NCBI GenBank assembly: GCA_023374025.1
Contig: SIJG01000026.1
Span: 446,011-510,010 of the forward strand
DNA: 64,000 nt
Direction of reading: 5' to 3'
Source: Heterodera schachtii
Lineage: Eukaryota > Nematoda > Chromadorea > Rhabditida > Heteroderidae
Part shown: piece by piece, positions 1-12,674 of the stretch
Layout of the letters: each line of letters begins with the position of its first letter
How positions within the stretch are numbered: position 1 is the first letter of the stretch
Program-made: the position numbers and the translations under genes
The notes under the pieces: model-generated
What the model was told of the DNA's origin: nothing
Databases searched by the model: none
Seen by the model: only the letters and a program-made list of their open reading frames with translations

Positions 1-1
1 T

Positions 2-319
2 AATATTCACCATTTGTACTTTCCCACTGCAAATCATCTGTTCAATTTGCGCCGTCTCATTTCGCCAACAATTCTTACCGATCTAAACCTGAGATCAGTC
101 GAAGCCAATGGTGTGTTCCCGGATGGATTAGGTGATTTGGATGGCCTATATAGAACTGCCGGCCAATCATTGGCTAAATGGTTGCACACTCAGCGTACTG
201 ATGGGCAGCCGAGGCGATTGTTTTACAAAGATCTTGTTCATGTAGAACCAGAAATTACAAAATGGGTCAACAATATCAAAGAGGTCCAATCAAAAAGTGC
301 TGATCAGACGTACAGTTAA
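2..319 (+). CDS. F-box-like family protein, 3' fragment
   Basis: The frame is open from the window edge to a stop at 317-319, about 105 codons. It carries the block LRRLISPTILTDLNLRSV followed by AKWLHTQRTDGQPRRL. The same order (SPTILTDL, then KWLHTPKTDGQPKRL) occurs in the minus-strand gene at 1.76-3.34 kb, so the two are relatives. From memory, this is the middle-to-C-terminal part of a large family in cyst nematodes that starts with an F-box-like FFDHAQLGLKLAL segment; the function of the family is not established. The 5' exons lie outside the window. The usual C-terminal block (PFEL, then WLLVRCPI) is not seen downstream, so this copy may end early or be a pseudogene. A splice donor near the stop cannot be excluded. 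Confidence 0.5.
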   Translation, partial: NIHHLYFPTANHLFNLRRLISPTILTDLNLRSVEANGVFPDGLGDLDGLYRTAGQSLAKWLHTQRTDGQPRRLFYKDLVHVEPEITKWVNNIKEVQSKSADQTYS

Positions 320-508
320 AACAATTCCGGTCAATTACTTGCCCTGTCTTAAATAAACCAAAACAATAAAATTATGCTTTATGCAATACGAAATAAAAGA
401 CAACGAAATAACCAAAAACAAACACAATTTCAAACAAACTTGAAGACCGGCGAGAATTAGGCACAGAAGAAAATAATTAATCACACAATTAACTTTTACT
501 TCGCCATT

Positions 509-912
509 ATAAGAACCAAGGGCGTAGCCAGACCCTTGGCTTTGGGGGGGGGCTGAAGTCAAAAAGTCGATTTTTAGGGGTGTATTTTTGGTTTTTAAGT
601 CGATTTTTAGGGGGTGTATTTTTGGTTTTTTGAAATCCCGAATTATGGGGTGTATTTTACAAAATTTTTCGCCAAAAAATTAATATTTTTTGCCATTTGG
701 CCTCCATTTTTCAAAAATATGGTAAAATGGGGGTCCGGCGGTGCCGATAGGCGCCGCCGGGAAAATTTTTGAGTATTTTAATGCAATTTTATTAAGAAAA
801 TTGCTTAAAATTTCAAAAAAATCTACTGAAAATTTTTTACTTTTTGGGTTTCGGGGGGGGGGGGGGCTTTAGCCCCCCCAGCCCCCCCCCTGCCTACGCC
901 CTTGATAAGAAC
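509..912. mobile_element. hAT-type MITE with 8-bp target duplication
   Basis: The element spans 517-904. It starts CAAGGGCGTAG and ends with the exact reverse complement CTACGCCCTTG. It is flanked by the perfect 8-bp duplication ATAAGAAC (509-516 and 905-912). Ends of this kind plus an 8-bp duplication are diagnostic of hAT transposons. It encodes nothing. Inside are three copies of a TTAGGGGTGTATTTTT-like motif, poly-G/poly-C runs near both ends, and the GC-rich hairpin at 737-758 that recurs through the window. Confidence 0.9.
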
Positions 913-1046
913 TAATTAAAAAATAAAACAAATCATTTAAGGTCAATTTGAATAAACGGAACGCCAAAACAAACATAATAAATTAAATAATTAATGAAGT
1001 CCAAATGATATCACACCCCGACCCTTTATGAAAAGACGGTCCCTCG

Positions 1047-1600
1047 TCAAAAGAGATGTGAAAGACAAATAATTAAAGAATTGGCAAATTCGGCTCCGAT
1101 CGGTGGGGTTCCAAGGTTTAAAGGCTCAATGACGGCGGCGAGTCTCCAGCGCATTTCCATCCCTACGGCCTCGGCCTCGGTAAAAAGATTGGCGAACAGC
1201 ATAAGGGTGGTGGGCCCGGCGTTCACGAGAATTGTGAGAGTGATCAATAGACAATTCGGACAAATGAGAAGAGACAGACGGGACGGAACGAGACAATCGA
1301 TGGATCCCAAGAGAATTATCGTCAGGGAATCTTGGGATTTGAGTAAAAATCCAGGCACGCAAGCACTTCAGACCCTCTGGCAAAATTTCCCATCGGCACG
1401 AACACGGGTCATGTCAAATGTATCGCCAAATCTCCAGATTTCCACCAGGCTTCTTCCGCTCGAGGTAAAGGCCACAAACCAATCGCCCGCGACTTTAGAA
1501 ATTTTAAGGACGAAGTGTTCAAATAAAGACCTACACAACTTTACATCGAAAAATATTTACAAATTTTTAATTGAAAAATGCAATGAATTCCTAATGTAAC
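1047..1600. other. Open but unassigned region, strand undecided
   Basis: This stretch is richer in GC than its surroundings and is open on both strands: 172 codons on plus (1081-1599) and about 100 codons on minus (1047-1358). The minus frame is hydrophobic and continues upstream, to about 1500, after one in-frame TGA. I do not recognise either translation. It could be an exon of a membrane protein on the minus strand or the remains of an older gene. No function is proposed. Confidence 0.2.
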
Positions 1601-1756
1601 CTTTAAATTTATTCAAAATGATCGATATCATTTCTCAATTCATTCTTTCACTTTTCATTCTGCTGACCGCTGGGCCCGGGATTCATTGGCAGACAATCTC
1701 TTGCGTTGATTTGGTCCTCTGCTAGTGGACACAAAGGCCTCAATTAGAATTTAATA

Positions 1757-3340
1757 TTAAAGCAAACGCTTTGCTATTATTAACCCCATGCAATTGTTGT
1801 CACCAAAAAGCAAAAACTGAATGTTGTTCAAATTGTTCGAATTTGGGCTCGGCGGGCTCTCCCATAGGACCGTCGCCGTCCCCCCAAAAATTGGGCATCG
1901 CTTCAGCAGCCATTCAACAAAAATTTCATCAAAGATTTTTTTCTCCAGAGTCAACTTTTCCTTGGTCCGTTCGTTCACCAATTCAAATGGTTCAATTGGC
2001 ATTAACGAGGGAACATAAAATCAGGGGTCGGATCTGACCTTATTTATAAGAAATGTTCTGATATAAGGGTCAAAATCTGATAAAACAAAATGTAAGTATT
2101 TAAAAATTGTTTTTTCTTCTGGGTAGTTACACAATTTGTTAAAGTTTCTTAAAATGAGTTTGATTGTTTAGGCATCGACGTTTTGGCGCCAAAAAAATGC
2201 AGAGGCAGAAATAGAGAGAATTCTCATTTTATTTTTTTTTGGTAGTGAGGGAGGAATAGAATATTCAACCCCTGACAGAAAAGTCATGGATTATAAAACT
2301 TCTATCCGACCCCTGTAGAAAATTGAATTTCGTAGCAGGCAGAAGAGGCAGCTCGGAGAAATGCCTGAACAAATAAGGCCAATTGATAAGGCACAGTCCA
2401 AAAATTTTGAAACAAAAAGCGCGAGAAACAACCTGTTTTAAATTGCTGATCCATTCAAAGTTTCTATCTAAACCAGTTAAGCATTGCAATCGCTTTGGCT
2501 GTCCATCTGTTTTCGGAGTGTGCAACCATTTGGACAACGCTTGGCCAGCAGAAGTTGCATTTGGCCCCCCATTAAAATCGCCAATCGCATCGGACGACAG
2601 ACGGACGAAATAGATTAAACTCAGGTTGAGAAGATCGGTGAGAATTGTTGGTGAGACGAAACGAAGCAAATGGTTCAGACAATCACAAATTGAAAAGTCC
2701 AAACGGCGAATGTTTGGCGCAAAAATAGGACAAATTTGACGGGCCAAAACATGCCAAATCGAAACGAAATCAGCTTCGCGTTCGCATGAAGTCACAACAA
2801 ACTTTAAATTGGTGCCGATTCTGTCAAAAACTTGCTGATTGGAATGGAGAAAATTGATCACGGAATGATCGATGTACCTGTAAAAGAAATGCTTTTATCA
2901 GTTAACAATGCTTTGAATTACTGAATGCGAAGCTCCACAAAGCGAATTTTGTTGGGCAGCGGAAATTGGACATGTTTGATATCCTCGTCAACTTCATGTC
3001 GTGTAAATATTGTCCCCTTCTTGTAAATTATGATTGGTCTCCAAATTGTCAGTTCGCTTTTGCCATCGAAATGTGTGTCCACCAGCGCATTGAAACGAGG
3101 TGAAAGCAGTGCCAATTTGAGGCCGAGTTGGGCATGGTCAAAGAACGGGAAAATGTCCATCCAAACATCATTACACACCCAGCTTAAATAGCAAAAAAAA
3201 ATATGATTTATAGAATTACTTAGTCGCCTTTGCAATTGTGCGGGCGAAAAAGATAAAGAATGAGATTTTTGAGGATTTTTGTGCATAAACACACTTGATT
3301 TTCCAATTTTTAACACATTTTTTAGCACATATTTTGACAT
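1757..3340 (-). pseudogene. F-box-like family gene, probably broken
   Basis: Three pieces follow each other on the minus strand. The first (to 2922) carries VWMDIFPFFDHAQLGLKLAL, the F-box-like start of the family, and PLPNKIRFVELRI. A clean 44-nt GT-AG intron (2878-2921) joins it to the second (from 2877 to about 2440), with YIDHSVINFLHSNQQVFDR, LLRFVSPTILTDL and KWLHTPKTDGQPKRL. The third (1757-2002) has IEPFELVNERTKEKLTL and WLLKRCPI, the usual C-terminal block. The third piece has an in-frame TAA directly before its first Met. The segment that normally links the second and third pieces is not visible in about 430 nt of low-complexity DNA. The gene therefore looks decayed, although an unrecognised exon is possible. 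Confidence 0.55.
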
Positions 3341-5900
3341 ATTTTAGCATTTTTTAGAACATATTTTATTACATATTTCAGGATTTTTAAAAAAAGTCCC
3401 AGCTCTAATTTTTGATACTAGAGATCGGCGGGATCGGGAGTCCCGATTCGGGACTCCCGCGGGGTTTTTACGAGATTCCCGTTCGGGACTCCCGTTCCCG
3501 GAAATTTTTTTTTACCGGACTCTATTTGATCCAAATGAAACCTTCAAGCCTACAGAATTTTTTTTGTATAGCTAAATGTAGTGTTAAAGGCAACAACAAA
3601 AAATTTGTTTTCTAGGTTTTTAATGCAAAATTGCAAAATACGCATTAAATGCCACAAAGTCGCCACTTAAGAAATTTTTTCCCCGCCCTCTCCGATTTGC
3701 AATTTTATTGTTTGTTGCTCAATGTTACCAATGCCGTCGAATTCCACGCCTTCCAAAGGAAGTTGTCACAAATGAGCGCGGCAATTGCTGCTGAAGTTCA
3801 ATTCGGACAGAAGAAAGGACAGCGGAGAACAATTCTGGTTCCATTAAAAATTAATTTCCACCTGCAATAATTAAGAAAAACTAATAAACCTCTGAGAAAT
3901 TTAGAGGTAAAAGCATTTTGATGGCACTCCCCTTTAAAAAAAAGTCAACCATATAAAAACATGTTTCCTGTTCCTGGGGTTTTAGAGATCGCTCTAATTA
4001 TGAATCTGAGATAGAGAAGAAGCTTTCCCGAGAGGAAGATTAATGGATCAATTGTGGCAACAATTGACGCCGGTTCAAAGCCGGCCCGCCCCATAGTTTT
4101 TCCCTCAAAGGCTTCCCCAGCTCGTTCATATTTCATGGCGACTCTGGGGGCTTCCAGTTCACCCAGCAGCAGAGAAGAGAAAAATCTGCAATTTCAGCCG
4201 AGCAGCAGCAGCTGACGCAGAGCAAAAGAAGAACATGGACGAGGACGTACATAAGAGACGCCCGAAATGAGATAGAGAAGAAGCTTCCCCGAGGGGATGA
4301 TTAATGGATTAATTTAGACGACAATTGATACCTATATGACCGAGCAAAGGGGGGAGCTGGAGAGGGCAAGGTCCAAATCTAACACCCATTTCGACTAATT
4401 TTGAACTACCGAATCCGAACAAAAGTCGAAAATTCAAATTTTTGAAATAGCATTTACGTTTCCTTAAATACACGAAAACGAATAGAAAACCAGCAATGCG
4501 CATTTTATGGAATCAAATAAAATGCACCTTTCAGGCAATTAAAGCACAATTGTAAAACACGAATAAATAACAAATTAATTTTCTGGTATCAAATTACAAA
4601 ATGCCATTTTCTGGGATCAAAAAATAATTGTAAATGCTCAACGCATATTACATTCTTGGTATCAAACGAAAGCTTTAAAGAATAGGGGAATATAAATACA
4701 AGAAACAATTTTTGCATAGAAAACAAAAAATCGTTTTTAAATTGCTTGCTTCGAAAGATATTTAAAAAAGGGATTTTAATTTTGGTTTTTTGGAATTAGG
4801 ATATAAATTGAGTGCCATTTTCAGTTCAAAAATAAGATAAATAGAAAACTGCTTGGTATAAAACCCATTTTTATTCATATCTTTTGTTGAATTTTTAAAT
4901 TTTGAGGTGCAGGAACAAAACCAAAAAGTACCTGATCAAAATAAACATACCAAAAAAGCAGTGATCAGTATTTTTCATATTTAACAAACAATTTTTTGCC
5001 GTCAATAATATCTCTTAGTGTGGCACTCGTTAACTGGGATTAATAAAGATTTTAACCTGTTTGATCATAGTTAAGTCACTTTGTTTTCAATTTGAATGTT
5101 TTTTTCTTTGAAATTTTGGCTAATTTTTTAGGTACCGTATTATCTCTAATTATCCCCCCGGGGGGATTATTTTTCAACCTCCTCATAAAGGGGGGGGGGG
5201 GATAAAAAAATAAAGAAAACTCGGAAGAATTTTATGTATATTATTGGGTTTTTCTAACTTAAAGAAGGAAAAAATTTTTCCAGAAATTCTGGCAATTTTC
5301 CATTTTTCAGAAAAAATCAGAACTCCGTTCTGAAAGAGTTTTCACTAATTAAAATAGTAGAAAAATCAGCAATTTTTTGCTTTATAAGAGTTATTTTATT
5401 TATATTTTTAGAGTTATTTTATTTATATTTTTATCTCTTTTTGGAGTTTAAAAATAAAACTCATTTTGGGATTCGGGACCATTGGCAAAAGTGGTAGTTT
5501 TTAGTGTATTTTCAAGTCTGTTAAAGCAAATATTGGATAAATATACATTTTTTGGAATTTTTGAGGATTTAAAACTTATATTTTGGGAGTTTATTAGGCC
5601 ATTTTTGAGCTTTTTAGTCCATATAATTTATAACACTAGCTATAACAAATGTACATGCACAACACATGCATACGCATATGTATCACTTAGTAAGCAGCAG
5701 AAAAATTAATTATTGCGCGATAGGCCACCAAAAAATGCAAAAGCAAAAAGAAGAAACAAAAAGACCATGCCAACGGCGGAGGAAAGGGACAAAAACAAAA
5801 AAAAATTGAGTGATCAATGATCATAATCAGAGAAAACGGCGAAAACAAAAAAATAGAGAAAAAGTGTGAACATCCGAAATTAAGAAAATCTCGCAAAAAG
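3341..5900. other. Repeat-rich intergenic region
   Basis: No convincing gene is seen. At 3419-3520 a GGGACTCCCG motif is repeated in both orientations behind TAGAGATCGG, which resembles the ends of the hAT-like elements elsewhere. An ORF at 3649-3870 (+) has no recognisable content. A block containing GATAGAGAAGAAGCTT occurs twice (4010-4075 and 4268-4330). At 4380-4500 is a half copy of the fold-back repeat at 13.29-13.54 kb. The rest is AT-rich with a G-run at 5187-5199. Confidence 0.5.
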
Positions 5901-5902
5901 TA

Positions 5903-6254
5903 GTGCGCAAATCACTTCTTGATCACCATCATCACCAGTCAGCCAGCCACGGAAATCCAATCGATCGGTGCCATTCAGAGCATTTTGCAGTCCACGCGCG
6001 CGGCACCGCCAAAAGCGCCGCTGCCGCCACCGGCGCCCGCACCGCAATTGGAGGCGGCGATGTTGCCGTTGCTGTCGTTGGACGAGGAGGACAACGACGA
6101 AGCGGAGGAGGAGGAGGCGGTGAAGGAGAGCACACGGGGCCCGACCCCAACTGTGCTGAGCACTGAAAATTGCAATTTTGGCATTTTGAATGATGATTTG
6201 TGGAGGAGGAATTCCAAGCCAGGCGGAGGAATATGTATGGGAAATCAATTGTAA
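5903..6254 (+). CDS. Possible GC-rich coding exon, unrecognised
   Basis: A GC-rich island in AT-rich DNA is open on plus from 5919 to a stop at 6254 (about 111 codons). It has a Pro/Ala-rich stretch, then an acidic run (DEEDNDEAEEEE) and an ordinary-looking C-terminus ending GGGICMGNQL. There is no upstream Met in the frame, so it would be a last exon after a splice acceptor. Minus frames are also open (80-122 codons) and Ser/Ala-rich, so the strand is not certain. No homologue is recognised. Confidence 0.3.
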
Positions 6255-6444
6255 AATGCAGCATGATAAGAAAACCTAACAAGAAAACTTCAAGAAAAAA
6301 AGTTTTATAAAAATTTTATGATGAAATATTATTTTTTTTCAAAAATTCTATAAAAATCGCAGAAAAATTTTACCAATTTTTTTCCTTAAAATTTCTTATT
6401 AAAGATTTTCATTTTCTTAAAAAAATTTGGGGGGGGGGGGGGAC

Positions 6445-6834
6445 CAGGCCCGTAACCAGAAAAACATTTCGGGAAGGTCAAACCGAAGAGCTTTTTTTTT
6501 TGCTCTTCGGGCCAAAATTTTTTTTCTCCCAGTGCTTTAAAATTTTCAGCGCCGTAGAGCAAAAAATGGAATTTGCAGCCGCCTTTCTTCAAAAATGGAC
6601 TCTTTTTTGCCATTTGTTTGGTTAAAATTGCGCAAAAATAAGGCAAAGTGGGGGTCCGGCGGTGCCGATAGGCGCCGCCGGGAAATTTTTTTAAATTTTA
6701 ATACATTTTGTTAAGAAAATTTGCTAAAATTTTTTTAAAATTGCCAATTCTTACTGGAAAATTTTTTCATTTTTCATTTCGGGGGGGGGGGGGGGGGGCA
6801 ACTGCCTCCCCTTGCCCCCCTGGTTACGGACCTG
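6445..6834. mobile_element. hAT-type MITE in a poly-G target
   Basis: The ends are CAGGCCCGTAACCAG and CTGGTTACGGACCTG, inverted with one mismatch. Inside are poly-G tracts and the hairpin at 6658-6679, in the same relative setting as in the MITE at 517-904 (the hairpin is followed by GGGAAA and an AT-rich stretch with TTAAGAAAAT). The flanks are GGGGGGAC on the left and a longer G-run ending in AC on the right. This fits an 8-bp duplication blurred by slippage in the G-tract but is not proof. It is a relative of the 517-904 element with different outer ends. Confidence 0.7.
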
Positions 6835-7064
6835 GGGGGGGGGGGACGAACTGCTCACGCAGACCCCTTGCCCACTCATCCGTTTTCTGACTTTAAATTC
6901 CCGACTTAAGTTTAATTAAATAATTTGATGCATTTTTTGGATGGAACCGGTGGTTTATTGGAGCCCAAACTGGAGTGATTCAAACCCGGAAAACTCCCTA
7001 TTTTTTGCACTAACATAGCAACAAAAAAAAATGCCGAAAATTTTTTCTATTTTCCCCCTCTAAT

Positions 7065-10000
7065 TTAACCACCTATCCGCTCAATTTGGATGTCCCGAGG
7101 TGCAGCCCATGGAAAAGTTTCGCCATTGGTTTCTTCGCTGCTTTCGTTGTTTGACTCCAAAGGCACGTCCTTCCGAGAATCTTCTGGAAATAAAATGGTT
7201 TAATATCTCAAATTTTGCAAAAAAAAAAAAAAAAACAACAATATTTTTTAAATTGAAATAATTTCGATTTTTGGAAAAAGGAAAAATTTCTTGGAAATTG
7301 TTAAAAGCAAGAAAAATTAGTAAAGTCTGCGAATTTATTACTCCAGTATTATTGACAAATTTGTTTTTTTGGATATTCCTCTCCCTCCCTTAATTTTTTG
7401 TGCCTAAATTCACCCTCTTTTTCGTCCGTTTGCTGCTGTTTCTGTTGCTCCGTTTGTGCTGCCGTTTCGCCGTTTTCAGGAGGAGGAAATGGGCAGTCGA
7501 AAGTGAAGCATTTGGTGAACGCATGTTGAAGCAGCCCGAGGGTTTCCATCTGAAAGAAATATTATAATAATTATAATTAAAGAAATGCTTTATCAATTAT
7601 TATTAACGCACTTCGAACAGCAGACAGCAGTTGGGCCCGGCGTCAAAAGTGTACGCGAGTCGAGTGCCGTAGCGCGTGTTGAAGTCGTGCACAAATTCGA
7701 TGAGTGCATGCGAAGTGACGTTCAGATACTGCACGGGAAGGGGCTGATTGTTAACCTAATTCATTCTTATGCAAAAGAGTCGGGGAATGGGTGGCGCGAA
7801 GAAATGGCAAAAAAAATTTTTTTAGCCAAAATGTTGGAAGTTTTCCTGGCCTGGCGCGCCAATCGGCGACCGGCACTATCGCTTTTTATTTCAACATTTT
7901 ATGAAAAATTACTAATTGAAGTTAGTTTTTTTTTCAAGAATTTTACTAAAAAATCGCTAGAAAATAAAAAATATATTTTTTTCTTGGTGTTTTCTTATAA
8001 AAACAATTTGTTAGAAATTTTTTTAAATTTATCGAGGGGGGAGGTCCCATTTGTGTAAATTACATTAAGCGGTGGGCTCGTGTCCATGCAGACAGCGTGC
8101 AGTTGGTTCGCTAAAAGAACATGAAATTTAAAATTTAAATTCCCAATGTTTTTTAAACTGACATTCGGCCATTGTGATTTCCGCCAGCGTGGCAAAGTTT
8201 CGCTCACGAATTGCATTCTTCAGCCTAAATTTGTAATTGCTACAGGAAAAGCAATAAATTGAAGAAGGGGGGGGGGGGAGGGAATGGGGAAAAAATCGGC
8301 CGAATTCATTTCATACAAACAAAAAAAAACGTTAAAACTGATTGCGATTGTTTTTTGAAAAAAGTTCACTTCTTTTTTTTTTACTAAAAAAGAGTTTTTA
8401 AACGAAGCCCCAAAAATCTATAATTCTGCTGGGGAGGCATGTACACCGTTCGACCTCTCGCGAATGAATTTTTTTTATAGTAGTTTAATAACTTTCTCAA
8501 CTAAAAAAACATTGAAACTTTTCTACAAATTTCTTAATTTTTTACAATTTTAAATTCCAAATTTCAAAAAATAAAAATAAAAAATTTCCAATTTTAACTT
8601 GATACAAAACATTAAGAAAAAAAAAACTTTTCAGTTTCTTTATAATAATTTTTTTCGAGAGAAGGGGGGACATGCTGCTCCCTTCTGTTGAATTTTTTCT
8701 GTTATTCGCTTAAAAAAACGCACTGTGCGACTCGCTTCGGCACCAGCTGCTGCACGCGCGTGCCCATCAGCTCGGAGGTGCGCACAGTGTTGCGCATGCC
8801 CACGCTGCTGCCCACCTTTTTGTGCCCGCTGCTGACGACGATGACCAACGCACGGAGTTGGGGCCAATGGGCGGTGGGCGCCAATTTCTGAGAGGACGGA
8901 ACAAACATTGTTAAAAAACAGTTCATTCTCATTCTCGCATCCAACGGAATTAAAAAAATTAACTGATTTCTTTGATTCTTTCCAAGAAAAAAAACTCTAA
9001 AAATAACAAAGATAGAAAATTAAAGAAAAATTACGGTAGAAAATTCACAAAAATCGGTGTTTTTTTTTTTAGATTTTTTCTGGGGAGGGGGGGGGGGGGG
9101 TGAAGAATATACGGGGAGGGAAAATGGCAAGGAAGTGCATCCATTTTTGGATAGATAAAAGGAACTGGAAAAAAACTAAAGAAAACTTTATATCAATTGA
9201 CTTGATTTTTGCAAGAAAAATCCTATAAGGGACTTGAAAAATCAACAAAAAAAAAAATTGTTACAGGGAGTTGTGATGACCGCACCCATTTCCACTGCAA
9301 TTTTGTTCAAAATTTAGGCGTCGAAAAAATTCGCATTTTATAAAATTTTTGTACTAAAAGATGAGTTACTAGTTTGAATAAATGTTTTGAAAAATTTGCC
9401 AACATTTTGACAGGAAATTCAAAATTCTTAAGTTCGACCTGTATCACCCGGGTCCAAAAACCTGTGTGTTCTCCTGGTACCATCCAGGCTCAGCAGGTCA
9501 TTCATTTCTCGCCGAACCCAACAAAATGCTACTCACCTCGCAAAGACAGTCCGAATCGTTTTGCTGATGCGTGCCCGCCTTCCAGTGAACAAAACCGCCT
9601 TGAATGCTGCGACAAGCGGAGCCCGAGCCTGGGGAAAAGAGCAAATTACAAAGACTTTGCTGCAGCAGAACTCAAAATATAGTTGTTCGAAAAATTTTTG
9701 TCCTATTTTTTTTTACAGAAACAAAAAAATTTAAATTTTGCTGATTAATAAAGTTTGTCAAGTGCTTTTGAACAATGTCAAAATGCTTAATTTGGTATTG
9801 AAAAGTTATGGCCAAAAATTCGTCCGACGTCGTTTGGTCCTCTGCACCGAAATTTACCAAATTACCCCATTTGAAAAAAAATGTGCTTTAGTGTGGGTCC
9901 TAATTGTAAGAGACGTACCCATTCTGGCCATTCTGACAATGTCTCGCTCCGGCAAGCGGAAAATTTTGCCAAGTCCATACGCAATGGCGGCAAAACCGGC

Positions 10001-12264
10001 GGCCTGAAAAAAAAAGGAAAAATTGACTCGTAAAAAAAAATTTTTTTTTTTTGGTTATTTGTGTTGGAATTTATGAAAAGCAAAGTGAAGGGAAATGCTC
10101 TATGGAAAATTTACAATCAAATCTCAAAAACCGTCGCTTTCGACAGCGTTGGACCTGACGAATTTTTTGTCCCGAAAAAGTCGCAGCCAAATGTAAAGGG
10201 ATACAAAAAAAAGAAGCAATCTTATTTTTGGAATAACAATATCTTTTTGGGGCTTGAAAAGCAACAAATTTTTGCTGGAAAAGAAGAGAAGCGCTTACGG
10301 ATGAAGCGAGTCCTGCCGAGGTCGGAAAATTTGTGCTCGACTCAATCTGAAACGCAAGGTTTGAGGCCGTTATTTTGGAAAATTCGATTATATTTTTGGC
10401 ACTTCTATAGAGAAGGGGGTGGACAAAAAATCAGAGTAGGGATCGAAAAATTAAAATTTTTTTGCGAAACCAAAGGGGGGACCCTTTTGATTTGCAATTT
10501 TTTAAATTTTTGGTGGCCCCTCCCCTTTTGCAACAAAAATTTTTAATTTGTAGACCTTTATTCGGATTTTGTCGACGACCCGTACTCTATATAAATGCCT
10601 AATTTTTTTTTTAATTTGCAAATTTCACTCGGTCTCTGCCCATTTTTCTCGCTCTCTCTCACCTTGGTGTGCCAATCCTTTGAAGCATGCTCGCCCTTCA
10701 GTTTTCGCTTTCTGTTTGAGTATTCACGAATTTGCTTAAAATTGGGGAAGGGGTTATAAATTATAATTTTTTTAAATGGAGGAAAAAATATGAAATATAG
10801 GAAAGGCATTCGGTTGTTTTTTTTGTTACAAATAGCAACAGCAAGTAAACTTGGTAATCCAACGGATTTGGTGCCCAGATGAAAAAAAAAACAAAATTTT
10901 CTTTGCACCTTTTTAGGATAAAAAAAATGCGCTAACACGAACTCGAGAGCAGCTTTTGCAAAACCCATTGATTTTTGTCATGGTTTTCATCAATTATTTG
11001 ATATTTTTAAATTTTTTAAAATTAGTTAGCGGTAAAAAACCCATATACTAAATGGTTTAATATTTCTGTAAATTTTAAAAGGTACATGGCCCAAAAAAAA
11101 ACCTGAAAAACGTTTCGAAACCGCGAACTGCCGGCGATGTCAATGCCGACTCCGTTCAGTGTCACCGAGTCCGTGCTCACATCGGGCCCAATTGTGATGT
11201 GTGTGGTGGCGCTCAGCTCATCAATTGTGATGGCAATGGAATCGTTGAGCGGAAGGACGAGTTCCTGGGCAATGGACAAAATTAGGCAAAATTAGGAGGA
11301 TTTAAATAAGATTTTAGGTGTGGCTCGTCTTAAAATATGGAAATTTTATTTTGTTTTAAATAAACAAACAATAAACGCACATTTGTATTTGTCTCCGAGA
11401 TTTAGGTTTGAAAATTTTTAATTTAGACCAAATTTTAATATCCAAAAAAGAATAAAAATTTGAAAAAAAATATTTAGGAAGTCACAGAGACGGTCCCGTG
11501 AATGAAAGCAAATCCCACTTTTGGTAATCCTTCGGAATTGGTGTCCCGACGGATAAAAGAGATCAAAATTTTCTTTTAACTTTTTCTAGGGTAGAAAAAT
11601 GCGCTGAACACGAATCCGAGCTCGGATTTTGCAAAATCATTGATTTTGTCTATGATTTTTCATCAAGTACTTGATTTTTTTGAAAATTTTTATTTTCTAA
11701 AATTTTGTTTTCTGTAAATTCAATATTCTGAATGGTGTAGAATGCATAAATAGCTATAGAATGAGCCGTTAAATATATAGGGAACCCAAAATTTTAGAAA
11801 ACAAAAATTTTCAAAAAAAAAAATCAAGTACTTGATGAAAAATCACAGACAAAATCAATGATTTTGCAAAATCCGAGCTCGGATTCGTGATCAGCGCATT
11901 TTTCTACCCTAGAAAAAGTGATTTGGTAAGAAAAATTTTTTAAATTTTTTTCGTCGGGACACCAATTCCGAAGGATTACCCCACTTTTTCCTTCGTCAAT
12001 ATAAAAAAAATATGAATTTTTTTGTTGTTTTATTGTTGTAACTTTTTTTGTGGGTTGGTCAACCTACCGATTAAGTCTGATGGAACAGTAAAAAACAGAT
12101 ATAAACCCAACGGCACAAATTATAAAGGAAAGTAAATTAATGGCATTTTACAATTGAAATTTTGTAAATAAAATGTTTACCTCATTCCTCTTGCCCCAAT
12201 ATTTGATCAGTGCGATGTTCACTGGTGCTTGAATCGTAATATGGAAGCCACCGCCTCTGTTCAT
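7065..12264 (-). CDS. mvd: Diphosphomevalonate decarboxylase (EC 4.1.1.33)
   Basis: This enzyme converts mevalonate diphosphate, with ATP, to isopentenyl diphosphate, the last step of the mevalonate pathway. Twelve exons join in phase: 12264-12181, 11264-11103, 10734-10663, 10346-10299, 10003-9919, 9628-9537, 8887-8724, 8224-8163, 8110-8064, 7728-7612, 7549-7414 and 7183-7065, giving 395 residues plus stop (human about 400). All introns are GT-AG. Family marks: APVNIALIKYWGK with Asn16; the GHMP phosphate loop PTSAGLASSAA (114-124); GSGSACRS with Arg157; HAVCMDTSPP; and YTFDAGPN with catalytic Asp301. Every key residue is present, so the gene looks functional. Residues 312-395 are less conserved, with a Gln-rich stretch. 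The start is the first Met after an in-frame TAA. Intron 1 carries a fold-back transposon and intron 2 a related half copy. Confidence 0.95.
10852..10992. repeat. Single arm of the 11.5-kb fold-back family
   Basis: The stretch from TTGGTAATCC to CATCAATTATTTGAT follows the left arm of the element at 11523-11980 with many substitutions (GGTAATCC, a GATTTGGTGCCC-like block, ATGCGCTAACACGAA, ATTGATTTTTGTC). Only one arm is seen. It lies in intron 2 of the mevalonate decarboxylase gene and is older or more decayed than the intron 1 copy. Confidence 0.6.
11515..11988. mobile_element. Fold-back transposon with 8-bp target duplication
   Basis: The element spans 11523-11980, GGTAATCC...GGATTACC. Its arms are roughly 180-200 nt and nearly complementary (left CTTCGGAATTGGTGTCCCGA, right its complement; both contain CCGAGCTCGGATT and ATGCGCT or AGCGCAT). 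The 8-bp duplication CCACTTTT is perfect (11515-11522 and 11981-11988). The centre has no coding potential. It sits in intron 1 of the mevalonate decarboxylase gene in a place that does not touch the splice sites. Confidence 0.9.
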
Positions 12265-12674
12265 CCGAATAATTGTACTACGTTTTGAATTTTAACTAAA
12301 CTAGGTAATTTGAATTATGTCATGTACAAGGGGATGAAAGGATTTCAGTAGGGATTGGATTTTCACTTTCTTAGGCACCTGCCGATCTGATTGTGAGCCA
12401 TAATTGTGGGTAATAAAAATGTCAAAAGGTATGTGTAGAGGTTGCTTTTCAGACACTTTTTTACGCGGCATTTTTCAAAAAACTTTTTGGGAAGAGTGCA
12501 GGGCCGGGCGGTGTCGATAAACGTCACCGGGAAATTTTTTTGAACATTTCTTAACAGCTTTTCAAAATATGACTCACCGCTCAATGTGCTTTTTCATAAC
12601 GCCATAAATTTTTTGTAATTTTTTGCGCTATTCAAAAATGCTGATCACTGCCTTTTTTGTATTGTTTAGTAGTA

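Noticed and set aside
3945..4136. Minus ORF with GRAGFEPASIVATID
   Set aside because: It overlaps a direct repeat whose second copy (4268-4330) does not keep the frame; no gene support.
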